Positions 44,049 to 56,828 of a stretch of DNA of 64,000 bases are shown one piece after another. The stretch's first letter is position 1, and every line of letters starts with the position of its first letter. The translations under genes and the position numbers were made by a program. The DNA is taken from contig CAJFCV020000006.1 of the NCBI GenBank assembly GCA_904066235.2, positions 5,146,001-5,210,000 of the forward strand. Direction: 5' to 3'. Under the pieces are notes generated by a model that worked only from the letters and a program-made list of their open reading frames with translations, did no database searches and was not told where the DNA came from. This stretch comes from Bursaphelenchus xylophilus. Taxonomy: Eukaryota; Nematoda; Chromadorea; Rhabditida; Aphelenchoididae.

Positions 44049-47021
44049 CTAATCGAAGTCGCCTTCTACTTCGGGTACGGTGAAGGCCTGGGCATGGTAA
44101 ATGCTGTTGTGTTTAGCTAAGATACGAAGAAGTGGGCGGAGTTTCATCCACCATTGATCGGTTGGGAGACGATGCTCGAAGTCGGTTTGTTGGCAGAGAT
44201 CTTCAGCTGAGGTGAACGAGACGTGACGGCCCTAAAATTGAAATAAAATCATCAAGATTTGTAAATTCATCAATCACAATATATTACACCAGACATCAGG
44301 CATTTAAATAACATAAATCCAAGTTCAAATAAACTTACAGTGAGACCCAAGAGAGTGGCGGAAGTCTTATCAACGGCCTTGTTCTCTCCCGTTTCCATGT
44401 TAATATACTCTTTGGCTTGGCAAATCAGATGTTCTAGGGCGCGAGCTGCCAATTTTGTTCCCATATTTCTGTCGAATGGAGTTGGATTACCGCCTTGTTG
44501 GGCATGGCCAAGGATGTTGACTCTGGTCGTGAACTAAATTCACATTTACGTTTATTTCAATCGGTCACAACGCCTCTCCATACATTATACTAAACTTTAC
44601 TCACCTCTCCCTTTCCTTCCTCACTGAACAACTGCTGTACAAACTCAGTAGTGTAATTTTTGTTGGCCTTCTCACACCTAACGATCAGATATCTTTGAAC
44701 TCCTTTCTTCATCTTATCCACGATAACTTGAACATCTTGTTTTATGTCATCAACACTGAACTTTTCCTCGAAAATGTACGCATTGTCAGCGCCCGTGGCC
44801 AAGGCCGATATCGTGGCCAGATATCCGCAGAATCCTCCCATCGTTTCGATGATGAAAACTCTTCTCTTGGTTCCTGTCGCCGACTGTTTGATCTTGTCTA
44901 TCATGTGGCAGATCTCATTTACGGCTGTATCTGATCCTAGGGACAAGGAGGTGCCCGGGATGTTGTTCGAAATTGTGCATGGGATCACACAGATCGGGAT
45001 TCTGAATTCCGGGTACTTGTCGCGGCTCTTTGCGAGGATATTGAGGGAATGGAAAGCCTCGAATCCACCAATGATCAGGAGTCCGTGGATCTTGAATTTT
45101 GCTAGAACCTGAGCGATTTTATCCAGATGCTTGTCAGGGAGTTGCTTCTGCGTTCCAAGGAAAGATCCTCCATGCATTACCCAGTTGGTGACGTCATTCC
45201 ATTCCATTTTCTATAAAAAAATATCAGTATGATACAAATGTCATGTATAATATAGCATTATCTACTCTCTAATCCTTCCAATTTATCTCCAATCTCTTCC
45301 TTATACACTCAATTCCCTACTAATTTTACTTTTCCTGTCTCCTTACCTTCAACTGTCCAGTTGCCAACCCCTCGAAGCTGTTATGTACTCCATACACATT
45401 ACAATGATGGTAAAGCCCCATTCTAACAAAAGATCTGACCGCGGCGTTCATTCCACCAGCTGGTGCACCAATATTCATCACAGCCATGTTAAATATATGC
45501 CCTTCAGACAAGTTATCCTTCTCCTGCGGAGTCTTTAACTTGGTAAGCAATCTGTAGGTCAAAAGATTTCTCTGGAAGGATCTCCCTCTCAGTTTAACAG
45601 CCGATGCAAAGTCCTTGGAATCCATGGCTTTCTGAACTGCTTGAGTTCGTCGAACACACTCCATTAGGGGCACTCTGACCATCACATTTCCATCAATCGA
45701 TATTACACATGGCTCTGATTCTGGGGTCATTTCCATTAATGCCAAGGTGGCTTCAGCTCCCATTCTGCATCCAAGAAGACGATCAAAGGCTGATGGATTG
45801 CCTCCACGTTGAACGTGACCAAGGACAGTAGTACGAGTATCATAATGGAGGGTGTCTTTGATGACCTTGCACACCTAAAACCATATCAATTAATGGAATT
45901 AATTTTCATATATTCTATCGGAAACTCATACAGAATACAAGATAAGCTCTTACCAAGTCAGAACTGATGGCCTGTCCATCTCTATCGATCGCTCCTTCAG
46001 CCACAATTACGATATTCAACCGGCATCCCATGGACCTGCTGTGGGCCAACTTCTCGCAGAGAATCTGTCTCCATTGGGACGGTGGTGGCCATTCCGGGAT
46101 GAAACAGAAATCAGCTTCCGATGCCAACGCAGCAACCAATGCAAGATATCCACAATGACGTCCCATGACTTCGATGACAAAGGCCCTTTGATGACTTTGA
46201 GCCGTGGAAACTACAGCATCGTTGGCTTCAATGATTCGCTGAAGAGCTGTGTCCGTGCCAATGGTCATGTCTGTTCCGCAGAAATCGTTGTCAATGGATC
46301 CGACAAGTCCAACAATCTAAAATTAAAAAAATCATGATTATTTTGTTATGTAGAATATAAAATGATGCCATGGTATGTTCTAAAACCGAAAAGTCAATTT
46401 TAAAACTTTCTTACCTGAATATTAGAGCAAGCGTTGGCTTTCTCATCAGTAATTCTCCCCTGTTTGACCAGTTCCTCGACCAAGGATGGCCATTCTTGTC
46501 TGAAGAGATTAGCTCCCGTAAGTGACCCATCTCCTCCAATGCAGACCAAATTTGTGATTTCTCTGGCTATCAGATTCTCAGCTGCCTTTAGACGTCCTTC
46601 TCGTTCTCTGAATTCCTTACATCTGGCTGACCCAATGATAGTTCCTCCTTTTTGGATAATATCGGATACCATGTTCCAATCGGCTTCTCTGATGTTATCG
46701 CCGCCGTCGACCATGCCCTAAGCTCTCAATAAAAATCAAAAAACCTCCTCCTACCTGATATCCCTCATAGATACAGTACACTTTGCATCCGAGATATAAT
46801 CCCATTCGAACCACGGATCTGACAGCTGAATTCATTCCAGAAGAGTCGCCTCCACTGGTGAAGACGGCCATGGAACGGCCGGAATACATCAACGGCTTCA
46901 AGGTATCGCCTTCACGCCCAGTAATCGGGACAATTGGGTCCGCATTGATGTTGAACCTGGCCGCCGTGGCCGCGTGAAAGTGTTCATCTTCCAAGGATTT
47001 GTTCGGCGGATCTTCCGCCAT
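44049..47021 (-). CDS. pfk-1: ATP-dependent 6-phosphofructokinase
   Basis: Phosphorylates fructose 6-phosphate to fructose 1,6-bisphosphate, the committed step of glycolysis. Seven exons (46755-47021, 46415-46717, 45954-46316, 45347-45874, 44605-45210, 44339-44533, 44049-44231) join in phase to 814 residues, the length of duplicated eukaryotic PFK. N-terminal catalytic half: ATP site [12 protein letters not shown] and GGDGS at 150-154, catalytic SIDND at 197-201, substrate loop MGR at 241-243, [14 protein letters not shown]. The C-terminal regulatory half repeats the fold with altered residues: [34 protein letters not shown] and [24 protein letters not shown] ends one base before the ATG and is a likely trans-splice site. 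Confidence 0.96.
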
Positions 47022-48744
47022 CCTGCAACAATTATAAAGTAAGTAAAAATATTTTTTAAAACACGTGAAAGGCAAATGTCGTAATAAACACTCAATAGAA
47101 ACCAAAAGAAAAATTCAAAGTCATCGTTTATACTGTAGTAGGTATCAAGGTCAAAAAATGCGAATTCACAATTCAAAACATTTCAAAACGAAAAGTCTAG
47201 AACCTTAAAACTCTACAAGTTTTTAATTTAATCCTCGTCTCATCGAATCTTATCAAAAGAAACCGATTTTAAAAGACCGATGACCTTTTTTTTAACCCGG
47301 GGCGTAAACATATTTCTGAAGGAACAAGTGTTCTCAAGGTTTATAAATGGAGAGATCCGTATACATTGCAACCATAAATTACGCTAGAAAGACCTTTAGT
47401 AATAATTTCGACTAATTTTGCCAAGTGTAATGTAACCAAATCTGAAATTGACCCTAAACGCTCTAATCCTTGGTCGGATAGCTTTCTCACGTAGGAAATT
47501 TGAATTCGGCACAAAGAAACGTGCAGAACACCCATTGCTTTCTGAACACGGAACTGGGAGAAAGCCGATGAGAGAAAATAATGGAAACAGAGAAAAATGC
47601 CGAAGAGAGACGGCCGTTCCACAAAGTTCAGACTGAAAAGACAGGAGAAAAGTGTGGGGAATGATGAAAGACGGCTCTTTATAACGTCATGGGGATTTAT
47701 AAACGGTAAAAAGTCGAACGTGATGAACAAGGTAACTTGTGTTGTTTCCCCTTCGATTCATGGATCAAACCATGTGAAGAATGATGAATAAGATCATCGT
47801 TACGAGAAAAAATCTCCTTCAGACCAAAAGTTATCAAAAAAAGGGCAAGTTTAAAAATCAGATTTCATCAAATATTTGCCTAGTATAATATAAAAAATTT
47901 TCCTTTCCATGTTCAAATCACATCTCAATTACTTGACTGTCAAGTAACAAGTAAAGTACTGCCTCTAAACCTCCAACTCTCTTCAATCTGACTACTCAAG
48001 TGACCAAAAAATCACAAAAATCATGTCCGCACCCTGAAAATCTGTTACGGCCCATCGACTTCAAACAAAATTTGTTTATTCTTCGTCTTATTTGCTCTTT
48101 TTGACCCCAAATTCTACGTGAAAAGTTTGAAAACTTCAAAAATTTAAAAAAAAAAATATTCGAACGCTCTTCCTACATGGTTGAAGAGGCCGAGAACGGG
48201 ACTTTTGGACGTGTCTCGAGGGTCTGATGGCCAGAAAAACAAATCAAAAAGAGGGGATCGGCCGAAAAGCTGAGGGGAAACGGCCGAGGACTGGGAAAAT
48301 AAACGTGTTTTTACTCAAAAAGTGCAAATTATTCCCAAAAAGGCTCAATCCATGACCGAAAACGGATTCCATCCATGGAAATTTATACTCGTTTCCAGAG
48401 ATTTCCATGGAAAACAACAAGTACAAAGTAGAAAAAACACAGGGAACGGAAAATAATTAAATCCAAAATGAGCAGACAAAAGCAAAAGAGCAGGTTCAGC
48501 AATCAAAAAGGAGCGGTATTTCAAGACTTTCAGACTTTTTCGACCCGGGAAGTCACAAATATTGTGATAACACATCAGAAGGGCGTTTATTTGCACGTAA
48601 ATGATCAAAGTATCGATATTATTACATTATACTAGAAACTGATAAGATAAAACCTGTACATTGCAAGCCAAACAAAATAAAAACGACATTTGATGTCGAT
48701 TGTCATCATCTAAATAGTAATGTGTTTACTCTGAAGTAAGTAAG
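47022..48744. other. Intergenic region
   Basis: No gene supported between pfk-1 and the palmitoyltransferase. Frames at 47341-47730 (-), 47448-47791 (+) and 48345-48608 (-) have no family resemblance. A 19-base palindrome TTACTTGACTGTCAAGTAA lies at 47929-47947. Confidence 0.5.
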
Positions 48745-49859
48745 TCAGAGAAATTTAGTTGTTTTGGAGATGTCGTCAGAGTCGAAAGTTCTAAATGAGA
48801 TGCCATCGGAAGGTAACGGGGAGGGGAGGAAGGGTGAGATCAGGGCCAGGATCCAGTACTGGCCAAGACATTGCTTCAGATTCTCACGGAATCCAAGGTT
48901 ATATGCATAAATGTTCTGGAAGATGTCATGGATAATATAAATTACACCAAGAATAATGAAAGCTGGTCTCAAACGCTTACCAGAAGATATTCCACGCGCG
49001 TCTGACCTCTGTAAATGCAGAAGACCTGAGCTGCGACCAAATACGTCACAAACATCAGAGCTGTGACCGAAGAAACGAAGAAGAACACGGACAAAAACTG
49101 ATAAAAAGTCAGATATCCCATCATCAGGGCCAAATGAGGGACCATTACTTGCCATACGGTTGGAATCGACTTCACATGGGACACTACATCAGTTACGAAG
49201 TAGAAATTCCACGTTGCGCAAACAGCCATGACGATCCAGAGATTCAAAATGGCCGCCACAAAGTACCGCTGATTGAAATGGCCAACGCAAATGGCCGCAA
49301 ACGAACAATGGTGATCTCGACGGAGCACGCAGGTATCACAAGCTGCAAAAAACGGAGATAAAAAATTCAAGATCATTTACTTGAAGAATCCAGCAATAAA
49401 ATATAAATTAATCTTACATGGACAATGGTATGCTCTCGGAGGGGAATTCAACTGACATTGATGGCAATACCTAAATCCTTGCTTCTGGATGGTTGGGAGC
49501 TCGGTATTGAAGCCATTCGGCCCCACTCTGAACATCTGCACAATATTGAAGTAGACGTTGAGAGCGATCATTGTCAGGGGAAGGACTCGGAGGAACCATT
49601 GGTCAGAAAAGAGTTCAAACCAAAAACTGAGGACATATGTGATCTCGATGAGGTATCCAAGCGGCAGAATTGTGGTAACACACACTATTGAAACCTAAAA
49701 CATTTCTTTTGACGTTATCCATGATAAAGTAAAAACATTTAGACAGAATTTGAATAAAGAACCTACAATATCTTGTGTCTGCAGCCGCTTTACATGCTTT
49801 TTGGTCTCCTTGATCACTTCTTGCACCGTTTTCATCCGTTCCGCCTTCCCAATATCCAT
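48745..49859 (-). CDS. DHHC palmitoyltransferase, ZDHHC24-like
   Basis: Membrane enzyme that attaches palmitate to protein cysteines. Four exons (49767-49859, 49418-49694, 48981-49342, 48745-48915) join in phase to 300 residues. Seen: a helix pair near residues 32-85, then the Cys-rich zinc domain YCHQCQLNSPPRAYHCPSC, CDTCVLRRDHHC with the catalytic DHHC at 133-136, ICVGHFNQRYF, two to three further helices, RGQTRVEYLL and a C-terminal FLPSPLPSDGISF block. The RRDHHC without the usual following Pro-Trp, and the last two blocks, are like vertebrate ZDHHC24. The gene is divergent from cash-1. Confidence 0.9.
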
Positions 49860-50758
49860 TTTTTCTAAGATCACTTCAAACCCAACCGACGCAAAGAAAA
49901 TTCAGTCACAAAATAATCTCAAACCTCGTAATCTTGCCTCCTAAAACGTTAGAAATAAGGAAAAACTCTCAGGAAGTATAAGATTATTCATGTTGTAAAC
50001 AGAAAAATAAAAACCCGAAGGGAATTCGAAAGGAAAATTGGGAAACCCGGAATGAATCATTAGAGTTGATAAAAATAACATAATTTCGCAGCCAAACCTC
50101 CTTCTTCGGGAACAAGAATAGCCAAACGGCCCTTGGCCAAGAATTTTCTTTTTGCCAAGTCCGACTTTTCGGGTCTTACAACGAAAAAGTGCGGCATGTA
50201 TAATATAATATACTGGAACATGCGGAAACAAGTCTAATATTCATAGAAATACAGTCAAGGAAAATTTCCGATATAGCAAGCATAGGTGTTCACTTCAATC
50301 TTCCTGAAATTCCGTCAAAATCCTTGTTTACATAAATCATGTATCGTATAAAATGTCCCTTGCAGACTGCAGGAAGTCGGGCGCGAAGTAAACAAGCGGT
50401 TTCCGGATTTTTTCCGACAAAAAGTGTTCAAAGTCAAACTCTTGATCATAACCGCGAGAACACGGCATAAATTATTCAAGGTCGTGGTGTCGACCGGCTC
50501 TTTCACATTTTTGACTCCGATTTATCGGCTCCCTCATGGGTAATATAATCTTGGGCTTTGCAAACCGCGTTTTTTGTGGCCGCAGGTCGATAATCTTTTT
50601 TGGAGCGATATAAACTTCAGAGAAGGCTCGTCGTGTGCCTGACTTGCTCGTCTCGGGGACGGTTCAAACTGCTTGGACCTAGTTTTCGGCTGTTATAATC
50701 TATTTCATAATGTTTATTTGAGGTGACCAATTATTTCTTATCTTTTAGGCGTGCGAGC
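49860..50758. other. Divergent promoter region of the DHHC gene and cash-1
   Basis: No gene supported; frames at 49941-50231 and 50315-50506 (-) look like chance. It should contain start-proximal control sequences for both neighbours. Two copies of the CATGxxTAATATAA element lie at 50195 and 50534. Confidence 0.45.
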
Positions 50759-53547
50759 ATGCAGGACCAGGACAACTCTCCTCAGACCTCGGAATTGAAA
50801 GGTACGTCATTTCCTCCGTTCTTATGCAAATGTCATGAATAAGCGCCTAATTTTTTCTTATTTTTTAGATCCGAATGGTGAGGATGGACAAAAAGATGAG
50901 GTATGTTAAAAGTTACATAACAATGTTACTGTTTTTAGGCTAATCGACCGCCGTTCACTGTGAATTCTGTTCTTCATTTTCTCCAAAGTGAATTGAACCG
51001 ATATGAGATCGAAAGGGCTCAATGGGAAATGGAAAGAACTGAATTAATTGTAAGTAAACTGTTTAATCTTTATTATTATGGATTTAGGCACGAGTAAACT
51101 TCCTAAACGGCGAGAGAAAGGGTCAAGAGGAATTGAAACGGGATCTGGTCCGTCGTATAAAAATGTTGGAATATAGCTTGAAACAAGAAAGGTAAGTAAA
51201 GGTTATTCTTCTTGATAATTTATTTAAAATTTAGAGCTAAAGTTGCACGACTAACCAATGAATCTAAGGCAGAAATCAATGACGAAAATGAAGAGGAACG
51301 GCCAAGAGGTGAGCGTGTTTATGTTGTACATGAGAATAACTCGTTTTTGGAGGATTTTTTGCCTTTTTTGTTGAGCTGTTTCTTTATCTTTTGGTGTGTT
51401 TTCAGATGAGCCCTTGGGAGCCATCGAGGTCGATGCAGTGATACCAAATCCTCAAGCTTCACCAGTTTATCGACAAGCGAGGTCACTTTTAAGACAATAT
51501 CTGAATGAGATTGGATATTCCGAGAAAATCCTAGATGTTAGAGCTTTTAGAGTCAAAAATCTTTTGGGAATTGTTCCCGGAAATAATGAAACTGTTCTCC
51601 ATGATGGGTAAGCGTTTTCTTTTAGTGTTTATCTTTTAGGACTGACATCATCTGAGATTGGTATTGGATAGTATTAATGGCTGTATTTTAGTTCCAAAGA
51701 AGGTCATAACCGCGGAAAAGCTCTGACGGAATCAGAGAAGGCCATCCTAGAAGCCGCGGATCTTCTGAGAAACAATCATGTCAATGATTTCGCTGACGAT
51801 GCTTCGGATTCGGAAGGCTCTGGGGGAAATTTGGATGCTGAAGCTGTTACCGCGTTGGATGAGTTTTCCTTTCTGAAAGAAGAGAAAAATGGACCATCGG
51901 CCGAAGAATGGAACGTGGATCAGAATAGAATTGAAGCCATGAAGGACGATTACTTCAAGAAATTAAAGGAAAAGATGAACAGAGATGATGAACACAAACA
52001 GGAAACCAAGGAACAGCAGTTTTTTCATCAGCTAAATGAAACTTGTATTCCGAAAGAGAAGTTGTTGGAGATGAATGAAGACATCAACATCAAGGATGTG
52101 GGAGAAGTAAGCTGATTTTACTGGTGGAATATCATATTTTGACTTTTAGTTGAACAGTGATGGGCCGTCGATCCAATGGCGAATTGCATTCACGTTGAGA
52201 AGTCATTTGGACAGCGTTAGAGCAATGAAATTCCATCCGTTCGAGCCCATTTTGGTGACAGCTTCTGAAGATGGAACTGCCAAAATGTGGAATTTAGGTG
52301 ATAAAGATACAAAAGGACAGCAGCCACAGACAACTCTCATGGGAGTTGTTGATTTGGAGCCGAGATACACCTTCAGGGGTCATAAGTAAGTATAATACGT
52401 TATGTTTTATTGGACATTGTATTGGGGGTAATATGACTTGTTTTACAGAGGCCATATCTTATCCATGGACATGAACTCCACAGGCGATTCCTTCTACACA
52501 GGCGGCTTTGATGGAACAATTTGTTGTTGGGAAATGCCAGCGTTCGATATCCCGGTGTATGATCATTATGGTAAGCAAATTGTGATAGAACGACTGCAGT
52601 AATTGTTGTGGATAATATTAGTTGATTTTTTCAGATCGTCGTCTTCTTGCCGAACGTCTGACCGGTCACACCCAACCCGTCTGGTCGGTTGTGTATCACT
52701 CATCCTCCAATCGATTGATCAGTGGATCTGCGGATGGCACAATCCGTCTTTGGGAACTCGGCCTGGCCAAAGGAGAAGGTCAGGAGGACCCCCAGATCAA
52801 GTTGTATGCTCCACCAACGGTGAACGCCCGACCTCGAGCTTTGGATTTGGTATCGACGGAAACTCAACAACTCTTGACAGCTTATACGGGAAGATCGGCT
52901 GGAATACTGGACCTGGAGACTGGCCAGAAGGTTCTCGACTTTGATCTCAACCTCCCAGATGAAGAAGTCGGAGAGATCAATTCGATTATCAGCCATCCCA
53001 CCATGGCTGTCAGTATTATGGCTGGAGTTGACAGGAAAATCCGGTATTTTGATAACAATTCAGGTAAGAATTAGATTTTTTCGTGTTAAATGAGGAAGAT
53101 TGTCCGCAATTTGACGTAAATTGATGATTTTAGGCAAACTGATCCGAAGCGCGGTCTCCCACGTCGAGAGTATCTCCACTTTGGCTGCAGATCCAAATGG
53201 AATCTACATGCTCAGTGGCTGTGAAGACGGGTCCCTCCGAGTCTGGGATATGGAATCCAAAACGTGTTTACAGGTAGGTGTATCCGGAAAGGGATAAGGA
53301 AGGTATTTGAAAAGTTTAGGCGTCTGTGAAGTCGAATTTAAGATGATCTATGTTAATTAATGTCATGTGTAATATTGTTTTTGTCGTTTCTAAAGTAATC
53401 TTTTTGCAGGAAATAGCCGCTCACCGAAAGAAGCACGACATGTCCGTGATGGCTGTGGCCATCCACCCCTCCCGCCCCCTCATCGGCTCCGCGGGCGCCG
53501 ACTCTTTGGTAAAAGTTTTCTCTCAACGCTCCTTCTCCTCCAACTGA
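50759..53547 (+). CDS. cash-1: Striatin (STRIPAK scaffold)
   Basis: Striatin-family scaffold that holds PP2A and GCK-type kinases in the STRIPAK complex. Twelve exons (50759-50801, 50869-50900, 50939-51049, 51088-51191, 51235-51308, 51406-51607, 51692-52106, 52150-52385, 52449-52570, 52635-53063, 53134-53273, 53410-53547) join in phase to 681 residues. Seen: the N-terminal caveolin-binding and coiled-coil block FTVNSVLHFLQSELNRYEIE through RIKMLEYSLKQER (residues about 28-96), the striatin-specific RSLLRQYLNEIGYSEKILDV, an acidic linker, and from residue 328 a WD40 propeller (HPFEPILVTASEDGTAKMWN, LISGSADGTIRLWEL, MLSGCEDGSLRVWDM, GSAGADSLVKVF). Several introns are near the minimum length; 50901-50938 has 38 bases. 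Confidence 0.95.
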
Positions 53548-54547
53548 TACAAGATCCCCATTATTTATTATATTGGACATGTATAAATCTAAATCTCTTT
53601 CTCTCTCCGATCCCAAATGTCTTCACTTGTTTTGTGATAGTCGGATGACATTTCTGAATCGCTAATTCTAATTCTACCGTATCCCTTTTCTCGAGTACAT
53701 TGCAGTATTGTCAATATATATATTTACAGTTTTGATGGTCTTCGAGTAAATGAAAGAATGACTAATGATTTGGGGGATATTTTGGAAGATTTACTGGTAA
53801 GGCAAGGGTCATGGTATGGTTATACTAGTCGCGCCGTAAAGTCTGTAGAATTTTGCACAGCGCGTTCATCCCCTTTTACGTCCTGCTACGACTTCCCGTT
53901 CTTGCATTGGCGACATCCACTTTTCTGCGAGACATCACACATCCCGCGACGTCTCACAATTTGTCAGGAAAAATTATACTTACTTACGGCACGACTAGTA
54001 TTGCAGTAGACACCAACGTTTTGTAGAAAATCGATCAAAACTCGATCTGATTCGATGACTCCCTGATAAACTAGCCAAAATGTGCGTAACGTGACAATAG
54101 AGAGAAAATTGTCCCCGTAGACGTTAATATAAAAGGTGTAAATCATAGCTCATCTTTTGACACAAAAAAAAATTTTTACTTTCGGTGAAGGCAAAGAAGG
54201 TCATGGCTTTACAATCCAGGGTTTTTATTTTGAAACATGGCCACTGTCAAGGAATCAAGGGTCGCGTTACAATTCCAGTCGCTGAAAATAGATTATTTTT
54301 TGTCTCGCGGTGTGTGAACTTGCCCTCTCTCGCAGTAAATTCGGGAAAAATCGAACAAAAGGAAATCGAGTCGGAATTTTCATGACTTCTTCGTGTCGAC
54401 GAACGCAAGCGTAACTGTGCAGATTTACTGTATTTTTTAAGCCCAAGCAAGTTAAAATTTGGTAAATTTTTATATTGTAATAAGTAAAACAATTGTGATT
54501 TTGCATATAGTCAGCCTACATTCATATTTTTCAGGATTTAAATTGCA
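53548..54547. other. Intergenic region
   Basis: No gene supported. The frame at 53758-54009 (+) has no signal or domain. A TATATATAT run lies near 53715. Confidence 0.5.
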
Positions 54548-54775
54548 ATGAGACATCTTTTGTCCCTATTTTTGGCACTACTGGTTTTTATCCCAACGAT
54601 AACCGCAGCTCCACGACCTCATCCCCAATTCAATGGCTATGATTCCACTGCTTCAGGCACAATTATGAGCCCATGGGGAGGAAATCTGGGAGATACATGG
54701 TCGTCACCGTATGGAAGCTTCAGTAACTCAGATAATGCGATGAATCGATACAGCAATGCTATGGGAATACTGTAA
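54548..54775 (+). CDS. Short secreted peptide, unknown
   Basis: A single-exon 75-codon frame with a clear signal peptide (MRHLLSLFLALLVFIPTITA, cleavage expected before APRP). The mature part is rich in Ser, Gly, Asn and Tyr (MSPWGGNLGDTWSSPYGSF) and ends in MGIL, with no Cys and no dibasic sites. An orphan TATTTTTCAG 13 bases upstream of the ATG is a good trans-splice acceptor, and AATAAA lies about 30 bases past the stop. These flanking signals make a real short gene likely. Function is unknown. Confidence 0.65.
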   Translation: MRHLLSLFLALLVFIPTITAAPRPHPQFNGYDSTASGTIMSPWGGNLGDTWSSPYGSFSNSDNAMNRYSNAMGIL

Positions 54776-54963
54776 AATATCCGAGTTTTATTGGAGATGT
54801 AAAATAAATAGACTTTTATTTTCTCAAAAAATACTGTAATTGTGTTATAAAGATAAAAGTTGACAATAAACAAAACTGATCCTAAATGGAAATTATACAT
54901 AAGTAGGATTAAAGCTTTAATGAATCTTGACCAAACTTGACCGGTTATGACCAGAGCAGGCTA

Positions 54964-55773
54964 GGTATTTTGGTCGATTTCTCAAAAACTATACATTTTT
55001 TTCCTCTGAAACTTTCCAAATCCTCCTAAAATGTGATAAAAATGTAGTGGAAACTTTCAAAATCTGCGTCAGGTCAAAACCCCAAGAATGCCAGTTTTTT
55101 TCGGGCATCTGATGACCTAAAACAAGGTATTTTGGCCGATTTCTCAAAAACTATACATTTTTTTCCTCTGAAACTTTCCATATCCTCCTAAAATGTGCTA
55201 AGAATGTATTGGAAACTTTCAAAATCTGCGTCAGGTCAAAACCCCAAGAATGCCAGATTTTTTCGGGCATCTGATGACCTAAAACAAGGTATTTTGGCCG
55301 ATTTCTCAAAAACTATACATTTTTTTCCTCTGAAACTTTCCATATCCTCCTAAAATGTGCTAAGAATGTATTGGAAACTTTCAAAATCTGCGTCAGGTCA
55401 AAACCCCAAGAATGCCAGATTTTTTCGGGCATCTGATGACCTAAAACAAGGTATTTTGGCCGATTTCTCAAAAACTATACATTTTTTTCCTCTGAAACTT
55501 TCCATATCCTCCTAAAATGTGCTAAGAATGTATTGGAAACTTTCAAAATCTGCGTCAGGTCAAAACCCCAAGAATGCCAGATTTTTTCGGGCATCTGATG
55601 ACCTAAAACAAGGTATTTTGGCCGATTTCTCAAAAACTATACATTTTTTTCCTCTGAAACTTTCCAAATCCTCCTAAAATGTGATAAAAATGTAGTGGAA
55701 ACTTTCAAAATCTGCGTCAGGTCAAAACCCCAAGAATGCCAGTTTTTTTCGGGTCAAGGTGATATTGCACATG
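54964..55773. repeat. Tandem repeat, five units of 162 bp
   Basis: Units start at 54964, 55126, 55288, 55450 and 55612, each beginning GGTATTTTGGYCGATTTCTC. The inner three are almost identical to each other (GTGCTAAGAATGTATTGG), while the first and last share a different variant (GTGATAAAAATGTAGTGG). A much diverged sixth copy follows at about 55783-55905. No open frame runs through the array. It lies between two secreted-protein genes. Confidence 0.95.
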
Positions 55774-55905
55774 AGTCATTCAATGTCCGATTTCTCAAAA
55801 ACTATACATTTGATTTTTCTGAAATTTTTATGGTTTATTAGACAAGGCTTGAAGTTTAATATTCCGGTTTCAAAATCTGCGTCACCTCAAAACTGCACTT
55901 TTTAC

Positions 55906-56828
55906 ACCCGAAATGGTATGTTGCCTCAAGTGTAACATAGCTTAGATGTAATTTTTAGTTTTTGGTGATAATTACAAAAATGTTCAACATGGTCGAAAAC
56001 ATACACCTAAACTCAATTTGCACTAAAATACAGCTTCGTTTTCACGATTAGGGCACATCTTTTTTGAGGAAGAAAGTTACAGTAATCCGTCATATGGTAA
56101 TTTTGGGAAAAATTAAAGAAAGCGAATATTCTATGCCTAGCAGTGATTAAATCTACCAAGTTTCGTTGAATTCTGAGACATCGATTTTAACAATGTCCGG
56201 GCCAAACTACGATTTGTAATAAAACGCGTTTTAACAATCCGATTAATAATTTTTTATCTGGGTTCGACGTGCCCATCTCCTCTTGCAGCATTGTCCTGGC
56301 TCCAAGTCTCAAGATCCCAAGGCCATTTTGGTTTGACAGAAAAGGTCCAATATTTGTTCAAAATTCAATCAGTAGAAAACGCTGAATCTCAGCTCCAGAG
56401 AAATCTAAATTTTATGGATAACGGCGGACTCTCGGCGGAGAAATTCAAAGAGAGAAGAAGGAAGCTTTGAGTCCACATAGGACCGTTTATCTGATGCAAT
56501 GTTGAGAGCCTCTCATCCTCATGCAGATTCTACATATTAAAACGTTGACTGTTTACATTGCGGAACAAAGTTTTGGTTGGAATCCCCATCCATTTTCTCC
56601 CCTTCCTTCATCGACGCCCATCCCTCCAAACTAACCAGGTATGTGTTATGTTATGATGCACTTCAAACCAACATTCATCAGGGCCTGACTGCCGACCGTC
56701 TCCTTTGATCGCCACAGACCCGTTGCTTTTTTCTAATCAATTTGTTTATAAAGAAGTTATTGTAATCCATCAATATGTTTGTTGTAAAGACAAAAATCAT
56801 CGCTTAAATAGTCAACAGAGAGAGAGGA
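55906..56828. other. Intergenic region
   Basis: Non-coding as far as I can see. It should include the promoter of the downstream secreted-protein gene. No named motif was found. Confidence 0.5.

Noticed and set aside
54964..55773. Tandem array considered as a CRISPR or a coding repeat
   Set aside because: Units abut at a constant 162 bp without unique spacers, and all frames contain stops. It is a satellite-like tandem repeat in a eukaryote.
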